Notes under the pieces: model-generated
Database searches by the model: none
What the model was told of the DNA's origin: nothing
The model's input: only the letters and a program-made list of their open reading frames with translations
NCBI GenBank assembly: GCA_002686265.1
Contig: NZBA01000036.1
Location: forward strand, 1-64,000
Length of the DNA: 64,000 nucleotides
Direction of reading: 5' to 3'
Source: Planctomycetota bacterium
GTDB taxonomy: Bacteria; Planctomycetota; UBA1135; GCA-002686595
Program-made: the position numbers and the translations under genes
In this document: one piece after another, positions 10,046 to 20,074 of the stretch
Numbering within the stretch: the first letter of the stretch is position 1
How the letters are laid out: the number at the start of each line of letters is the position of its first letter

Positions 10046-11400
10046 GCCGCGAACCCCGACCGACGCTCCCGCCGCGCGAGCGGGTCCTCGTCTGCGGCGT
10101 GCTCCTGGGCGATCAGCGCCCCGAGCACGAGGGTCCTCTGAGCGAGGTGCGGGGACTGGTACGCGCCGCCGATGGGGAGGTCGTCGGCCCCGGCATCGTC
10201 CAGCGCCGGGAGCGGCCGCACCCGGCGACCCTGATGGGCAAGGGCAAGGCGCAGGAGGTGGCCGACGCCGTGCAGTCGATGCACCCCGACGCCGTGGTGG
10301 TCGACAACGACCTCACGCCGGCCCAGGGCCGCAACCTCGAGAAGATCTGGGGCGTGCGCGTCATCGACCGCTCCGAGCTGATCCTCGACATCTTCGCGCG
10401 TCGCGCCCGCACGCGTCAGGCCAGCCTGCAGGTCGAGCTGGCCCAGAACGAGTACCTCTTCCCGCGCCTGCGACGCATGTGGACGCACCTCGAGCGGACC
10501 GAGGGAGCGATCGGGGCCCGCGGTCCGGGAGAGACGCAGCTCGAGACCGACCGGCGCCTGTTGCGCAAGCGGATCCGCGACCTCAAGGCCGAGCTGGACC
10601 AGATCGAGCAGCGCCGAATGCGCGAGGTACGAACGCGCACGGACGTCTTCACGATCGGCCTGGTCGGCTACACCAATGCCGGCAAATCGACCCTGCTGAA
10701 CCGCCTCACCGGCTCGCGGGAATTCGTCGCCGACATGCTCTTCGCCACCCTCGACACGCGCACGCGCCAGTGGGAGCTCTCCGACGGCCGCATCGTCTTG
10801 CTCTCCGACACTGTCGGGTTCCTCGGCCGCCTCCCGCACCACCTCGTGGCCTCCTTCCACGCGACCCTCGAGGAGGCCCTCACCGCCGACGTCCTACTTC
10901 ACGTCGTGGACGGTGCACACCCCGACGCCGCCGGGCAGATGGCGGCCGTCGAGCGCGTCCTCGGCGAGCTCTCGCACCACACTCACGCCGACGTCCTGGT
11001 CTTCAACAAGATCGACCACGTGGGCGACGGAATCGAGCTCGCCCTGCTCTCGAGCGACCGCGAGGAGTCGGTCGTCTACCTCTCCGCGGCCACCGGCGAG
11101 GGCCTCGACCGCCTCGACGCCGTCGTTCGCGAACGGCTCGACGCCCGCTCGGCTCTACTGGACCTCTTCCTCCCCCTGGCCGACGGTCGCCTGGCCGCCT
11201 CGGTGCGTGGCGTCGGGGGCGTCCTCGAGGAGGAGGTGATCGGCGACGCCGAGTTGCGCCTGCGCGTACGCCTGGACGCCGGAGCCTTGGGGAACTTGCG
11301 CCGCCAAGCAGCGGGGGAGCTGCGCTTCGAGCTCCTCGAGCCCCCGCGGGAGGGGATAGACGGCCTGGCGGCCTTCGAGTTCCCGACCGAGCCGGCCTGA
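10042..11400 (+). CDS. hflX: GTPase HflX
   Basis: TLMGKGKAQEVA, GPGETQLETDRRLLRKRI, GYTNAGKSTLLNRLTG, DTVGFLGRLPHHLVASFHATLEEA; 4-nt ATGA overlap with nadB. Confidence 0.95.
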   Translation: MSREPRPTLPPRERVLVCGVLLGDQRPEHEGPLSEVRGLVRAADGEVVGPGIVQRRERPHPATLMGKGKAQEVADAVQSMHPDAVVVDNDLTPAQGRNLEKIWGVRVIDRSELILDIFARRARTRQASLQVELAQNEYLFPRLRRMWTHLERTEGAIGARGPGETQLETDRRLLRKRIRDLKAELDQIEQRRMREVRTRTDVFTIGLVGYTNAGKSTLLNRLTGSREFVADMLFATLDTRTRQWELSDGRIVLLSDTVGFLGRLPHHLVASFHATLEEALTADVLLHVVDGAHPDAAGQMAAVERVLGELSHHTHADVLVFNKIDHVGDGIELALLSSDREESVVYLSAATGEGLDRLDAVVRERLDARSALLDLFLPLADGRLAASVRGVGGVLEEEVIGDAELRLRVRLDAGALGNLRRQAAGELRFELLEPPREGIDGLAAFEFPTEPA

Positions 11401-11419
11401 GGCGCCCCGCCGCCTCCGC

Positions 11420-11944
11420 TCAGGGCTCGAGCTGTTCCTTGGGCGGCAGTTCGAGACTCTGCCCGGCTCGCAGGCTGTGCTCGTCGGTGAGTCCGTTGTA
11501 GCGCGCCACCAGCGCCGGCAGGGGCGGCCGCCCCGTCCCGTAGAAGTCCTCACAGATCTGCGATAGCACCTGCCCGGGGCGCACGGTCACCTCGAAGACC
11601 GGCGTCCAAGGGGGGAGGATCGGCTGCGCCGCGAGAGGGGCCCCGCCCGGCTCGTCGAACGCGCTCTCGATGAGCGGTCCGGCGCCCGCCCCGCGGTCGG
11701 CGCGCGCGGGCGCCGGCGCGTTCCCTTGCTCGGCTCGGGCGATGGGGGCCGGCCAGGAGGCCAGGGGCTCGGTGCCCGCGGGGCGGCCGATCACCACCCG
11801 CGCCCGGCCGCTAGGTGGTCCGCTGCCCTCGCCCGTCCTCAGCTCGATCCGCTCGCGGTGCAGCTCACGCGTCCAGCCGCGGTGCACGACGCCCGCAAGG
11901 GCGAAGAGGGCGAACAGGACGAACCAACCCGACAGGACTCGCAC
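11420..11944 (-). CDS. LysM-domain protein with N-terminal TM segment
   Basis: N-terminal hydrophobic helix LSGWFVLFALFALAGVV; C-terminal VRPGQVLSQICEDFYGTGRPPLPALVARYNGL...LRAGQSLELP is LysM-like; GTG start assumed. Confidence 0.65.
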   Translation of the reverse strand: MRVLSGWFVLFALFALAGVVHRGWTRELHRERIELRTGEGSGPPSGRARVVIGRPAGTEPLASWPAPIARAEQGNAPAPARADRGAGAGPLIESAFDEPGGAPLAAQPILPPWTPVFEVTVRPGQVLSQICEDFYGTGRPPLPALVARYNGLTDEHSLRAGQSLELPPKEQLEP

Positions 11945-12024
11945 ACGGGGAGTCTGCCACTGTGCGGAGGGCAGGTCGAGCCTCGCGGTGCGGCTGCTGA
12001 GCGGACTTTCGGGACTCCGCCCGC

Positions 12025-15021
12025 TCAGGCGCCGGCGGTCTCGGTCTGCGGGCTCTTCTCGCGGGTGCTCTCCGCCTCCCGACGGGCGCGCGAGCGGTTC
12101 TCCAGCCACAGCAGGGCCGGCGCGGCCACGAACATCGACGAGTAGGTGCCGACCAGCACGCCCATCAGCATGGCGAAGGAGAAGCCCTCCAGGACGCTGC
12201 CGCTCCCGACGTTGAAGCCGAACAGAACCGTGACCGCCAGCAGGGTCGTGATCGAGGTCAACAGCGTTCGCGAGAGGGTCTGGTTGATCGAGAGATTGAG
12301 GGCCTCCGCCAGCGTCCCCTTGGTGCGCGGCAGGTTCTCGCGGATGCGGTCGAAGACCACGATCGTGTCGTTCAGGGAGTAGCCGATGATGGTCAGGAAG
12401 GCTGCGATCATCGGTAGGCTGATCTCGCTGTCGAGGAGGCCCGTGACGTTCGTCACCGACAGCACGCCGAGGACGAACAGCACGTCGTGCACGATGGCCA
12501 GCACCGCCGCGATCCCGTAGCTGTACTCCGCGAAGCGCACGCGGATGTACATCACCACCGCGAACAGGCTCAAGAGCACGGCGATGATGGCCTTGTCGCG
12601 CAATTCGCCGACGACCTGGGCGCCGACCAGGGTCGTCCCCGGCATGGCCAGGGCCAGGCGGTACTCTTCGCCGGCCGCGTCCACCTGCCCGTTGAGGCGC
12701 TTGCCGATCTCCTGCTCGAGGGTCAACAGGGTGCTGTTGGGCTTGGCCGCGCCCGAGAAATCGTAGGCCCCGGGGTGGCCCCCGACGGCGGTGATGCTCA
12801 CGCCGGTCAGCGTGCCCTCGGCCGCGAGGGCGGCGGAGATGTCGGCCGCCGCGTGCTCGTTCTCGAAGTACAGCCGGCCGGTCGCGTCCTTGGTGACGGC
12901 GTCGAGCGCGAGGTCGATCGGTCCCTTCTGCAGCACGTCCGCGAGGGCATCGGCGATCTCGGCCTGGCCCGTCTTCTCACCGCCGGTCTGACCCGACTGG
13001 ACGACGTCGCCCTCGGACTTGTAGACGATGCGGAACTGGCGGAAGCCCGCCTCGTCGTCGCCCGAGTCGAGGATCGGCTTGACCTCCGCCGACTCGCCCA
13101 CGACGTTGGGGATGGCCGAGATCAGCGAGCGGATGTGGTCGGTGCCCTGAGGCTCCTCGGTGCGCACGGTGACCGTGAAGCCGCCGAGGAAGTCGATCGA
13201 CATGCGGTCGCGCTCTGGAATGCTGACGAAGAGCGCCATGCCGCCGACGATCAGCAGCACGGAGATGGGCAGGAGCTTCTTCGCGGCCGACATGAAGTCG
13301 ATGCGCGTCTCCTTGACCAGCTGCCCCATGGAGAAGCTCTCGGCCCCCTTCTCCATGGAGAGGTGCACGAGGATGCGCGTGACGACCAGGGCCGAGAAGA
13401 CCGAGGTCAAGATGCCGATCATCAGGGTCGTCGCGAAGCCGCGGATCGGGCCCGTACCCTGGTAGTAGAGGATCACGGCCGTGATGAAGGTCGTCACGTT
13501 GGCGTCGATGATGGTCACCGTCGCCCGTTCGAAGCCGTTCTTGGCCGCCTGCACGAGCTTGCGTCCCTTACGGCTTTCCTCGCGAATGCGCTCGTAGATC
13601 AGGATGTTGGCGTCTACCGCCATCCCGACCGTCAGGATGATGCCCGCCACGCCGGGCAGGGTCAGGGTCGCCTGCAGGAAGGCCATCGAGCCCATCAGCA
13701 GCGTCATGGAGCACAGCAGGCTGAGGGCCGCGAAGACACCCAGCTTGCGGTAGTAGATCATCATGAACACCAGCACGAGTGCGAGGCCGAGCACGGCGCT
13801 GAGGGCGCCCAGCTCGACGTAGCGATCACCGAGGGTCGCGCCGACTCGCTCCTCCTGCTCGAGCTCGGGCTTGACCCGCAGGGAGCCGGTCTTGAGCACC
13901 TTGACCATCTCCTCGACTTCGACTTGCGAGAAACCCTTGGAGCCGCCGGAGATCCGGAAGCTCTGGAAGAGCGGCTGCTCGATGGTCGCGAGCGAGATGA
14001 TCTCATCGTTGATGACGATCGCCATTAGCTCGCGCACGTACTCGCGGGTGAAGTCGCCGAAGCGGATCGTCGCACGGGCGTTCATGTCGACGCCCACCGC
14101 CGGCAGGCCGAACTCGTCGCTCGAGGGGCGCACGAAGTCGACGTCGGCGCTCGAGAAGGCCCACTCCGTCCGTGCCTGGACGACCACGGGCACGAGGTTG
14201 TCCCGTGCTTCGGGGGCCGCGTCGCCCGCCATGACGTGGTGGGGGAACCAGCGGATGTTGACCGGCGGCCCGAGCGGCGGGTCGAGGGCGTTGAATCCGG
14301 TGATCGCGATCCCGGGATGCTCGTCCAGCCATTCCTGGGCCTTCTGAAGCTCGCTCGTTTCGTCCGTCCCCGAGCCTTGGAAGTCCTCGGTCTGGGCGCG
14401 CGCGAAGATCTCCAGGGAGCCCGGGTTCTGGATCAGGCTGATGATGCTGTCGTGGCTCTTGAGCGTGACCGTCGTCCCCGGCGGGTGGTCCGCGACGTTC
14501 GAGCCGGCGAAGCCGCGCTCGAGGTCGAGCAGTTGCCCGCCGTCCCGGCTCTCGTACTTGATGCGCTCGGAACCGATCGCGATCACGCCCCCGGTCAGGG
14601 GGAAGCCCGAGGCATCCTGGTCGGAGGCGTCGAGGGACAGGGCGCCGTCCACCGGTGCGAGGCGATCGAGCAGAGGGGCCTTCGCCTCGATCGTCGTGCG
14701 CATCATCTGCGCCGGGACCTCGACCACGAAGCTGTCAGCGCCCTCGGGCCGGATGACGGTCTCCTTGGTGCCGGTCGGGTCGACCCGCTCGCGGATGACC
14801 GCGACGGTGTCCTGCATCAGTTGCTGGCGGTTGTCGTATTCCGCCTGCGTGATCTTCTTCTCGGCCAGAGCCCGGTCGAAGTCGATGCTCAGGAGGTAGC
14901 GCGTGCCGCCCTGCAGATCGAGACCGAGCCGAAACGGCGACTCGGGCAGAACGATGCACAGTACGGCCGCGGTCAGGGCGGCGGCGATCCAGAAGACCTT
15001 GCGACCGAGATTCTCGACCAT
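12025..15021 (-). CDS. secDF: SecD-SecF fusion protein translocase subunit
   Basis: 998 aa; SecD: FRLGLDLQGGTRYLL, GMAVDANILIYERIREE; SecF: VRFAEYSYGIAAVLAIVHDVLFVLG, GYSLNDTIVVFDRIREN. Confidence 0.95.
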   Translation of the reverse strand: MVENLGRKVFWIAAALTAAVLCIVLPESPFRLGLDLQGGTRYLLSIDFDRALAEKKITQAEYDNRQQLMQDTVAVIRERVDPTGTKETVIRPEGADSFVVEVPAQMMRTTIEAKAPLLDRLAPVDGALSLDASDQDASGFPLTGGVIAIGSERIKYESRDGGQLLDLERGFAGSNVADHPPGTTVTLKSHDSIISLIQNPGSLEIFARAQTEDFQGSGTDETSELQKAQEWLDEHPGIAITGFNALDPPLGPPVNIRWFPHHVMAGDAAPEARDNLVPVVVQARTEWAFSSADVDFVRPSSDEFGLPAVGVDMNARATIRFGDFTREYVRELMAIVINDEIISLATIEQPLFQSFRISGGSKGFSQVEVEEMVKVLKTGSLRVKPELEQEERVGATLGDRYVELGALSAVLGLALVLVFMMIYYRKLGVFAALSLLCSMTLLMGSMAFLQATLTLPGVAGIILTVGMAVDANILIYERIREESRKGRKLVQAAKNGFERATVTIIDANVTTFITAVILYYQGTGPIRGFATTLMIGILTSVFSALVVTRILVHLSMEKGAESFSMGQLVKETRIDFMSAAKKLLPISVLLIVGGMALFVSIPERDRMSIDFLGGFTVTVRTEEPQGTDHIRSLISAIPNVVGESAEVKPILDSGDDEAGFRQFRIVYKSEGDVVQSGQTGGEKTGQAEIADALADVLQKGPIDLALDAVTKDATGRLYFENEHAAADISAALAAEGTLTGVSITAVGGHPGAYDFSGAAKPNSTLLTLEQEIGKRLNGQVDAAGEEYRLALAMPGTTLVGAQVVGELRDKAIIAVLLSLFAVVMYIRVRFAEYSYGIAAVLAIVHDVLFVLGVLSVTNVTGLLDSEISLPMIAAFLTIIGYSLNDTIVVFDRIRENLPRTKGTLAEALNLSINQTLSRTLLTSITTLLAVTVLFGFNVGSGSVLEGFSFAMLMGVLVGTYSSMFVAAPALLWLENRSRARREAESTREKSPQTETAGA

Positions 15022-15177
15022 GGGAGAGATTGGTGTTTCGGATGCGGAGGAGAAGCGAACGGCGGAGATCGGAATCCACGGGCCGGCGAATCAGATCGCC
15101 GGATCTCGGTCGGAGGTTCAGCTCGACCGGGCAAGAGCCCGGGCAAGAGCCCAGCGGAGCAGGGGCGGGGACGAGAT

Positions 15178-15651
15178 TCAGACGCGGGCGGTCTCCTCGG
15201 GAGTCGCCTCTTCTTCGGTCGTCGCGGGGGTCGGCGGAGCTTTGGGCTCGACGACGGCGCCCGCACCGCGGCGCGCCTCCTCGAGGGCACGCTCGCGGCG
15301 TGCCCGCTCACCGAGCAGCTCGCGCACGCGGGTCTTCTTCCCGACGCGGTCGCGCAGGTAGTAGAGCTTCGCGCGCCGCACGTTGCCGTGGCGCGTGATG
15401 ACGACGTCCTGGACTCGGGGGCCGTGCAGGGGGAAGACGCGCTCCACTCCCTCGCCTTGGACGATGCGCCGAACGGTGATGTTGCGGCGGATCCCGCGCC
15501 GACGCACGGCGATGATCGTACCGACGAACAGCTGCACGCGCTCCTTGTCGCCCTCGCGGATGAGGTAGTGGACTTCGACCGAGTCCCCGACGTGGACCGT
15601 GGGGAGGGATTTCTTGCCGAGGTCGGCTTCCAGGCTATCGATCAGGTTCAT
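15178..15651 (-). CDS. rplS: 50S ribosomal protein L19 with extended C-terminal tail
   Basis: PTVHVGDSVEVHYLIREGDKERVQLFVGTIIAVRRRG...VERVFPLHGPRVQDVVITRHGNVRRAKLYYLRDRVGKKTRV. Confidence 0.95.
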   Translation of the reverse strand: MNLIDSLEADLGKKSLPTVHVGDSVEVHYLIREGDKERVQLFVGTIIAVRRRGIRRNITVRRIVQGEGVERVFPLHGPRVQDVVITRHGNVRRAKLYYLRDRVGKKTRVRELLGERARRERALEEARRGAGAVVEPKAPPTPATTEEEATPEETARV

Positions 15652-15660
15652 CGCTCGTTC

Positions 15661-15678
15661 GGGGCGCCTTGGCGCCCC
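15661..15678 (-). promoter_or_regulatory. Perfect 8-bp-stem hairpin just upstream of the rplS start
   Basis: Plus strand GGGGCGCC-TT-GGCGCCCC; 9 nt separate it from the rplS ATG on the minus strand. Confidence 0.5.
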
Positions 15679-15862
15679 CTCGCTTCCGTCGTTTCGGGGG
15701 TCTCGGTCTCGTGAGGTCTCGTCGCCGAGTGTCGTTCGCGTTCGGTGCGCCTCGGTGGCGTGCGCGGGACGCCTCGCGTCCCGGTGATCGATCGTCGTTC
15801 TCGCGGTCTTCGTGTCGCTGTTCGTGGTCAGCTTCCGTGTTTGGTGTGAGCGTTCCGGCTTC

Positions 15863-16600
15863 TCATTTTCCTTCGCTCTCCCGCAAGTGCTCGCCGCGTT
15901 CATGCGCGCGCTTGCGGCGCCAACGCGCAATCGCCGCGTGGTCGCCACTCAGCAGCACCTCGGGCACCGCGCGCCCGCGATAGGAGCGCGGTCGCGTGTA
16001 GTGCGGGTGGTCGAAGATCGGGGGCGGTGGCTCGGCGCGCTCGCCGGTGGCGCCGTCGCGGGTTTCCCCCGCGGCGCGGCCGCTCCCAAAGGAGTCCTCG
16101 ACAGCCGAGCGCTCGTTGCCCAGGGCACCGTCGAGCAGTCGCACGACTGCTTCGGTGACGGCTAGGGCGGGGAGCTCGCCGCCGGAGAGCACGAACTCAC
16201 CGAGGGAGATCGCCTCCCATTCGAAGAGCTCCGCGATGCGCTGGTCGAAGCCTTCGTAGCGGCCGCACAGGAGCAGGATGCGCTCTTCAGCGGTCAGGGA
16301 TTCGGCCGTCCCCTGGGTGAAGGGGCGACCGGTCGGGCAGAGCATGATCTTGCGGAACTCGCCGTGCCGGCGCTCGAGCCACTCGACGCACTCGACGATC
16401 GGCTCGGGGCGCAACACCATGCCGGGGCCGCCGCCGAAGGGGCGGTCGTCCACCGTGCGGTGGCGGTCGCGGGCGAAGTCGCGGAAGTCGATCAGCTCGA
16501 TCCGCGCCAGGCCGCGCTCGCGCGCGCTGCCGACGATGCTCGCCCTCAGGTAGGGCTCGAGCGCCTCGGGAAAGAGGGTCAGGATGGAAAAGAACGGCAC
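15863..16600 (-). CDS. trmD: tRNA (guanine-N1)-methyltransferase
   Basis: FFSILTLFPEALEPYL, RTVDDRPFGGGPGMVL, LCGRYEGFDQRI, EFVLSGGELPALAVTEAVVRLL; GTG start. Confidence 0.95.
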   Translation of the reverse strand: MPFFSILTLFPEALEPYLRASIVGSARERGLARIELIDFRDFARDRHRTVDDRPFGGGPGMVLRPEPIVECVEWLERRHGEFRKIMLCPTGRPFTQGTAESLTAEERILLLCGRYEGFDQRIAELFEWEAISLGEFVLSGGELPALAVTEAVVRLLDGALGNERSAVEDSFGSGRAAGETRDGATGERAEPPPPIFDHPHYTRPRSYRGRAVPEVLLSGDHAAIARWRRKRAHERGEHLRESEGK

Positions 16601-16718
16601 GCCATGCCTCCGGGCTGTCTCCTCGCGCGCCCTCGCGCGGGGGCTTCCTGTGCGGGTACACCCCGAAAATGGCCCAGCAGGGTAGACAGGCCGGTATCGC
16701 AGCGTCAAGGGTCTAGGC

Positions 16719-17378
16719 ATGTTCACCGGCATCGTGGAAGGAGTCGGCGTGGTGCGCTCGGTCGTGCCCGCCGGAAGTGGTCTGGTCCTGCGCGTCAGCC
16801 CCCCCGCTGGGCCCTGGAGCGTGTCGGAGGGCGACAGTGTCTCCGTTTGCGGGACCTGTCTGACCGTGGCGGGTTTGGAACCGGGCCAGGGGGATCCCGC
16901 CCGGCCCGCGGGCGGGGGGGCGGAGATGATCTTCGACCTCTCCGCGGAGACCGTGGCGCGGACCTGGTTCGGCGCCCTCGAGTCGGGGTTGCCGCTCAAC
17001 CTCGAGCGCGCGCTGCGCCTGGGCGACCGGCTGGACGGCCACATGGTCTCGGGCCACGTGGACGGTCTGGCGGAGGTGGCGGCCGTCGAGGACTCGGGCG
17101 ACGGCGGCCGGCGCTTCACCTTCGAGGTGGCGCCCGGTCTGGAGCGCTACCTGATCGAGAAGGGATCGGTGACCCTCGACGGCACCAGCTTGACGGTCGT
17201 CGAGCCCGACCGACGGCGCTTCGACGTGGCCGTCATCCCGCTCACCTTGGAGCGCACCAATCTAGGCCGCGCCGTGGTCGGCCAGCGCGTCAATGTCGAG
17301 GCCGACCTGGTCGGCAAGTGGATCGAGCGCCTGCTGCCGCCGTCGGCTTGGCAGCCCGGATCTCGTCCGGGCCGCTAG
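16719..17378 (+). CDS. ribE: Riboflavin synthase alpha subunit
   Basis: MFTGIVEGVG; SVCGTCLTV; GDRLDGHMVSGHVDG; VTLDGTSLTV. Confidence 0.95.
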   Translation: MFTGIVEGVGVVRSVVPAGSGLVLRVSPPAGPWSVSEGDSVSVCGTCLTVAGLEPGQGDPARPAGGGAEMIFDLSAETVARTWFGALESGLPLNLERALRLGDRLDGHMVSGHVDGLAEVAAVEDSGDGGRRFTFEVAPGLERYLIEKGSVTLDGTSLTVVEPDRRRFDVAVIPLTLERTNLGRAVVGQRVNVEADLVGKWIERLLPPSAWQPGSRPGR

Positions 17379-18538
17379 AACGCGCCGAACATGACCGAGG
17401 TGAAGGTCGTGATCGGCGCCGCCTCGCGGTACTCCTCGAGGCTGCGCGTCACCAGGCCGACGGCCTTCATCAGCTCGTCGTACATCTCCTCCTCCATCAC
17501 GAGCTTGCCGACGGTTCCCTCGCCCGCGCGCACCTTGGCCGTGATGGCGGCCACGTCGGCGGCGATCCCCTGGATCTCGACATACAGCTCGTCGCTCGCG
17601 AACAGGCGCCCGACCGTGCTGTCCTCGCTCGCCAGGCGTTGGGTGAAGATCTCGAGGTCGCGCACGATCTTGTCGTCGTTGACCAGGCGCCCGATGCTGC
17701 CCTGGCCGTCGTTGATCTTGCCGACCACCGAGCGCAGGTCCGCCAGGCCCTCGCTCACGTTGCGGCGCATCTCCTCGTCACCCAACAGCGCCGCCACGAC
17801 GCCGTCGCCCTCGCGCACGTCCGTGAGGATCGCCTGCAGGTCCTCGCCGATGGCGGTCAGGGAGCGATAGACCTCGTCCTCGGCGAGCAGCCTCCCGATC
17901 GTCCCCTTGCCCGCGGCGAGATCGGCGGTGATCCGCTCGACGTTGTCGAAGGTGTCCGCGGCGCTGGCGACCCCGCGCTTGAGGTCGGCTCCGAGCTCGT
18001 CGTCGATGAACAGGGGACCGAGGGCGCCGCGACCCTCCTGGACGCCCGAGACCAACTCCCGCACCCCGCTGATGGCCTCCGTCAGAGCGTCGCGGTTCTC
18101 CGCCACCAGCTCGTTGACGGCCTCCATCACGTTGGGAGCCACGGTCCCCGTGAGGTCCGCGCCCGCGGCCAGGTCCGGCGAGTCAGCCGGCCCCGGATCG
18201 ATCGTCAGCACGCGCCCGCCGAGCAGGGTCGCGTCCTCGATCTTGATCTCGTAGTCCCGGCTCAGGCGCACCTGGTCCTCGAGAGCGACGACGACCACGA
18301 TGCGCCTACCGACGGGCGCCGCCTGGTCGTAGGTGATCTGGGCCACGCGCCCCCAGCGCATGCCCGCGACGTGCACGGCGTCGCCCTTGCGCAGGCCGTG
18401 GGCCCTTGAGAAGTACACCGTCTTCTCGAACTCGGCTCCGAAGATCGTGTTGTGGCCGGGCATCAGCGTGAAGAAGGCGAGGATCCCGAAGGCCCCCATG
18501 ATCAAGAGGCCCAGGAGGAAGTGTTTTTGATTGCTCAC
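17375..18538 (-). CDS. mlaD: MCE/MlaD-family lipid transport substrate-binding protein
   Basis: N-terminal TM helix, MCE domain (GLRKGDAVHVAGMRWGRVAQI...LLGGRVLTIDPG), then six degenerate G-x-G-T-x-G-x-L-x-x-D-E repeats. Confidence 0.85.
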   Translation of the reverse strand: MSNQKHFLLGLLIMGAFGILAFFTLMPGHNTIFGAEFEKTVYFSRAHGLRKGDAVHVAGMRWGRVAQITYDQAAPVGRRIVVVVALEDQVRLSRDYEIKIEDATLLGGRVLTIDPGPADSPDLAAGADLTGTVAPNVMEAVNELVAENRDALTEAISGVRELVSGVQEGRGALGPLFIDDELGADLKRGVASAADTFDNVERITADLAAGKGTIGRLLAEDEVYRSLTAIGEDLQAILTDVREGDGVVAALLGDEEMRRNVSEGLADLRSVVGKINDGQGSIGRLVNDDKIVRDLEIFTQRLASEDSTVGRLFASDELYVEIQGIAADVAAITAKVRAGEGTVGKLVMEEEMYDELMKAVGLVTRSLEEYREAAPITTFTSVMFGAF

Positions 18539-19293
18539 GGGTTGTCCTTGGTCTCGGCTTCGCCGAAGAAACGCAGCAGGCGGGGGTGGTCTGATTCGAA
18601 GAACTCCTCGGGGGAACCCGCGTGGACGAGCGCGCGTCCCTCGTCGAGGAAGATCACCTCGTCGGCGACCGCGCGGATGCAGTCGATGCGGTGCTCCACG
18701 ACGATGGCGGTCACGTCCAGCTTCTGGGAGAGCTCCCGGATCTGGCGGTTGATCGAGCGCGCAATCTCGGGATCGAGACCGGCGTTGGGCTCGTCGTAGA
18801 GGATCAGCTCGGGGTCGGTGATCAGGGCGCGCGCGAGGCCGACGCGCTTCTTCATGCCGCCGGAGATCTCCGACGGCATCTTGCTCCCGGTGTCGCCGAT
18901 GTGGACCAGCTTCAGCTTGGCTTGCACGCGCTCGCTGATGTCCTCCTCGGACAGAGAAGTGCTCTCGCGCAGGGGCAGGGCGACGTTCTCCTCGACCGAC
19001 AGCCAGTTGATCAGCGCGCCCTCCTGGAATACGTAACCCATGCGGCGGCGCAGCTCGCGCATCTCCTTGCGGTGTAGCTGGGCGACGTCGCGGTCCTCGA
19101 CGAGCACCTGGCCGGAGTCGGCGCGCGTGAGGCCGATGATGTGGCGCAGGGTGACCGACTTCCCCGTCCCCGACGGTCCCATGATGCCCAGGGTCCGCCC
19201 GCGCCGGACCTCCAGGGACAGCCCGTTCAACACGGACGCGCCGCTGTAGGCCTTGTGCACGTCGACGAAGCGGATGACGGTCGAGTCTTGCAC
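18535..19293 (-). CDS. mlaF: ABC transporter ATPase, MlaF type
   Basis: Walker A GPSGTGKS, GYVFQEGALINWLSVEENVALPL, signature EISGGMKKRVGLARAL, Walker B ILYDEPNAGLDP. Confidence 0.93.
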   Translation of the reverse strand: MQDSTVIRFVDVHKAYSGASVLNGLSLEVRRGRTLGIMGPSGTGKSVTLRHIIGLTRADSGQVLVEDRDVAQLHRKEMRELRRRMGYVFQEGALINWLSVEENVALPLRESTSLSEEDISERVQAKLKLVHIGDTGSKMPSEISGGMKKRVGLARALITDPELILYDEPNAGLDPEIARSINRQIRELSQKLDVTAIVVEHRIDCIRAVADEVIFLDEGRALVHAGSPEEFFESDHPRLLRFFGEAETKDNP

Positions 19294-19297
19294 GCGT

Positions 19298-20074
19298 TCA
19301 GGCCTGGTACATGGCCCAGGTCATGAAGTAGTTGGAGATGATGATGGCGATGATCGAGTCGCGCACGGCGCCGCGCGTCGCGTGACCGACGCCGAGGGCG
19401 CCGCCGGTCGCACGCAGGCCCTGGGCGCAGGAGATGCCCGCGATGATCACGCCGAAGACGAAGGACTTGAGCAGTCCGGCGTAGACATCCTTGGGGATGC
19501 CGATCAGCTCGGACGTCGGTAGGAGGGCGTCAAGGGCCGAATCCATGTAGAGCTGGTAGCCGACGTGCAGCTGGGAGCTGGCCACGAAGCCGCCGCCGAA
19601 GATGCCAATCGTGTCGCAGATGATGGTCAGGATGGGACACATCACGGCCAGGGCAACCAGGCGAGGGACGACGAGGTAGCGCACGCGGTCGATCGACATC
19701 ACCTCCAGGGCCGCCAGTTCCTCGCTGACCGCCATCGTCCCGATCTCGGCGGCGATGGCGCTGCCGACCGTCGCGCTCAGGATCGTGGCCGTGATGAACG
19801 GCCCCATCTCGCGCGCCATGCTGATCGCCACGATGATCCCGATCTGGTCCTGCTGGCCGATGCGCGAGAGCTCGATGCCGGTCTGCAGGGCGACGATCAT
19901 GCCCATGAACAGGCCGACCAGGATTACCACGTGCAGGACGCCGACCCCGCCGTTGTACATGTGGTAGGCGATCATCCGCCGGCGGCGGGGGATCACATCC
20001 AGGCGCGTGAAGGCCTTGAACAAGAGCGAGAACAGGAAGCCCGTGTTCTCCAGGAATTGGCGCAGGAAGCTCAT
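19298..20074 (-). CDS. mlaE: ABC transporter permease, MlaE type
   Basis: MSFLRQFLENTGFLFSLLFKAFTRLD...ATVGSAIAAEIGTMAVSEELAALEVMSIDRVRYLVVPRLVAL is characteristic MlaE; start overlaps the upstream stop (ATGA). Confidence 0.93.
   Translation of the reverse strand: MSFLRQFLENTGFLFSLLFKAFTRLDVIPRRRRMIAYHMYNGGVGVLHVVILVGLFMGMIVALQTGIELSRIGQQDQIGIIVAISMAREMGPFITATILSATVGSAIAAEIGTMAVSEELAALEVMSIDRVRYLVVPRLVALAVMCPILTIICDTIGIFGGGFVASSQLHVGYQLYMDSALDALLPTSELIGIPKDVYAGLLKSFVFGVIIAGISCAQGLRATGGALGVGHATRGAVRDSIIAIIISNYFMTWAMYQA

Noticed and set aside
12487-14028. 513-aa plus-strand ORF inside secDF
   Set aside because: Antisense to secDF, low-complexity, no motifs
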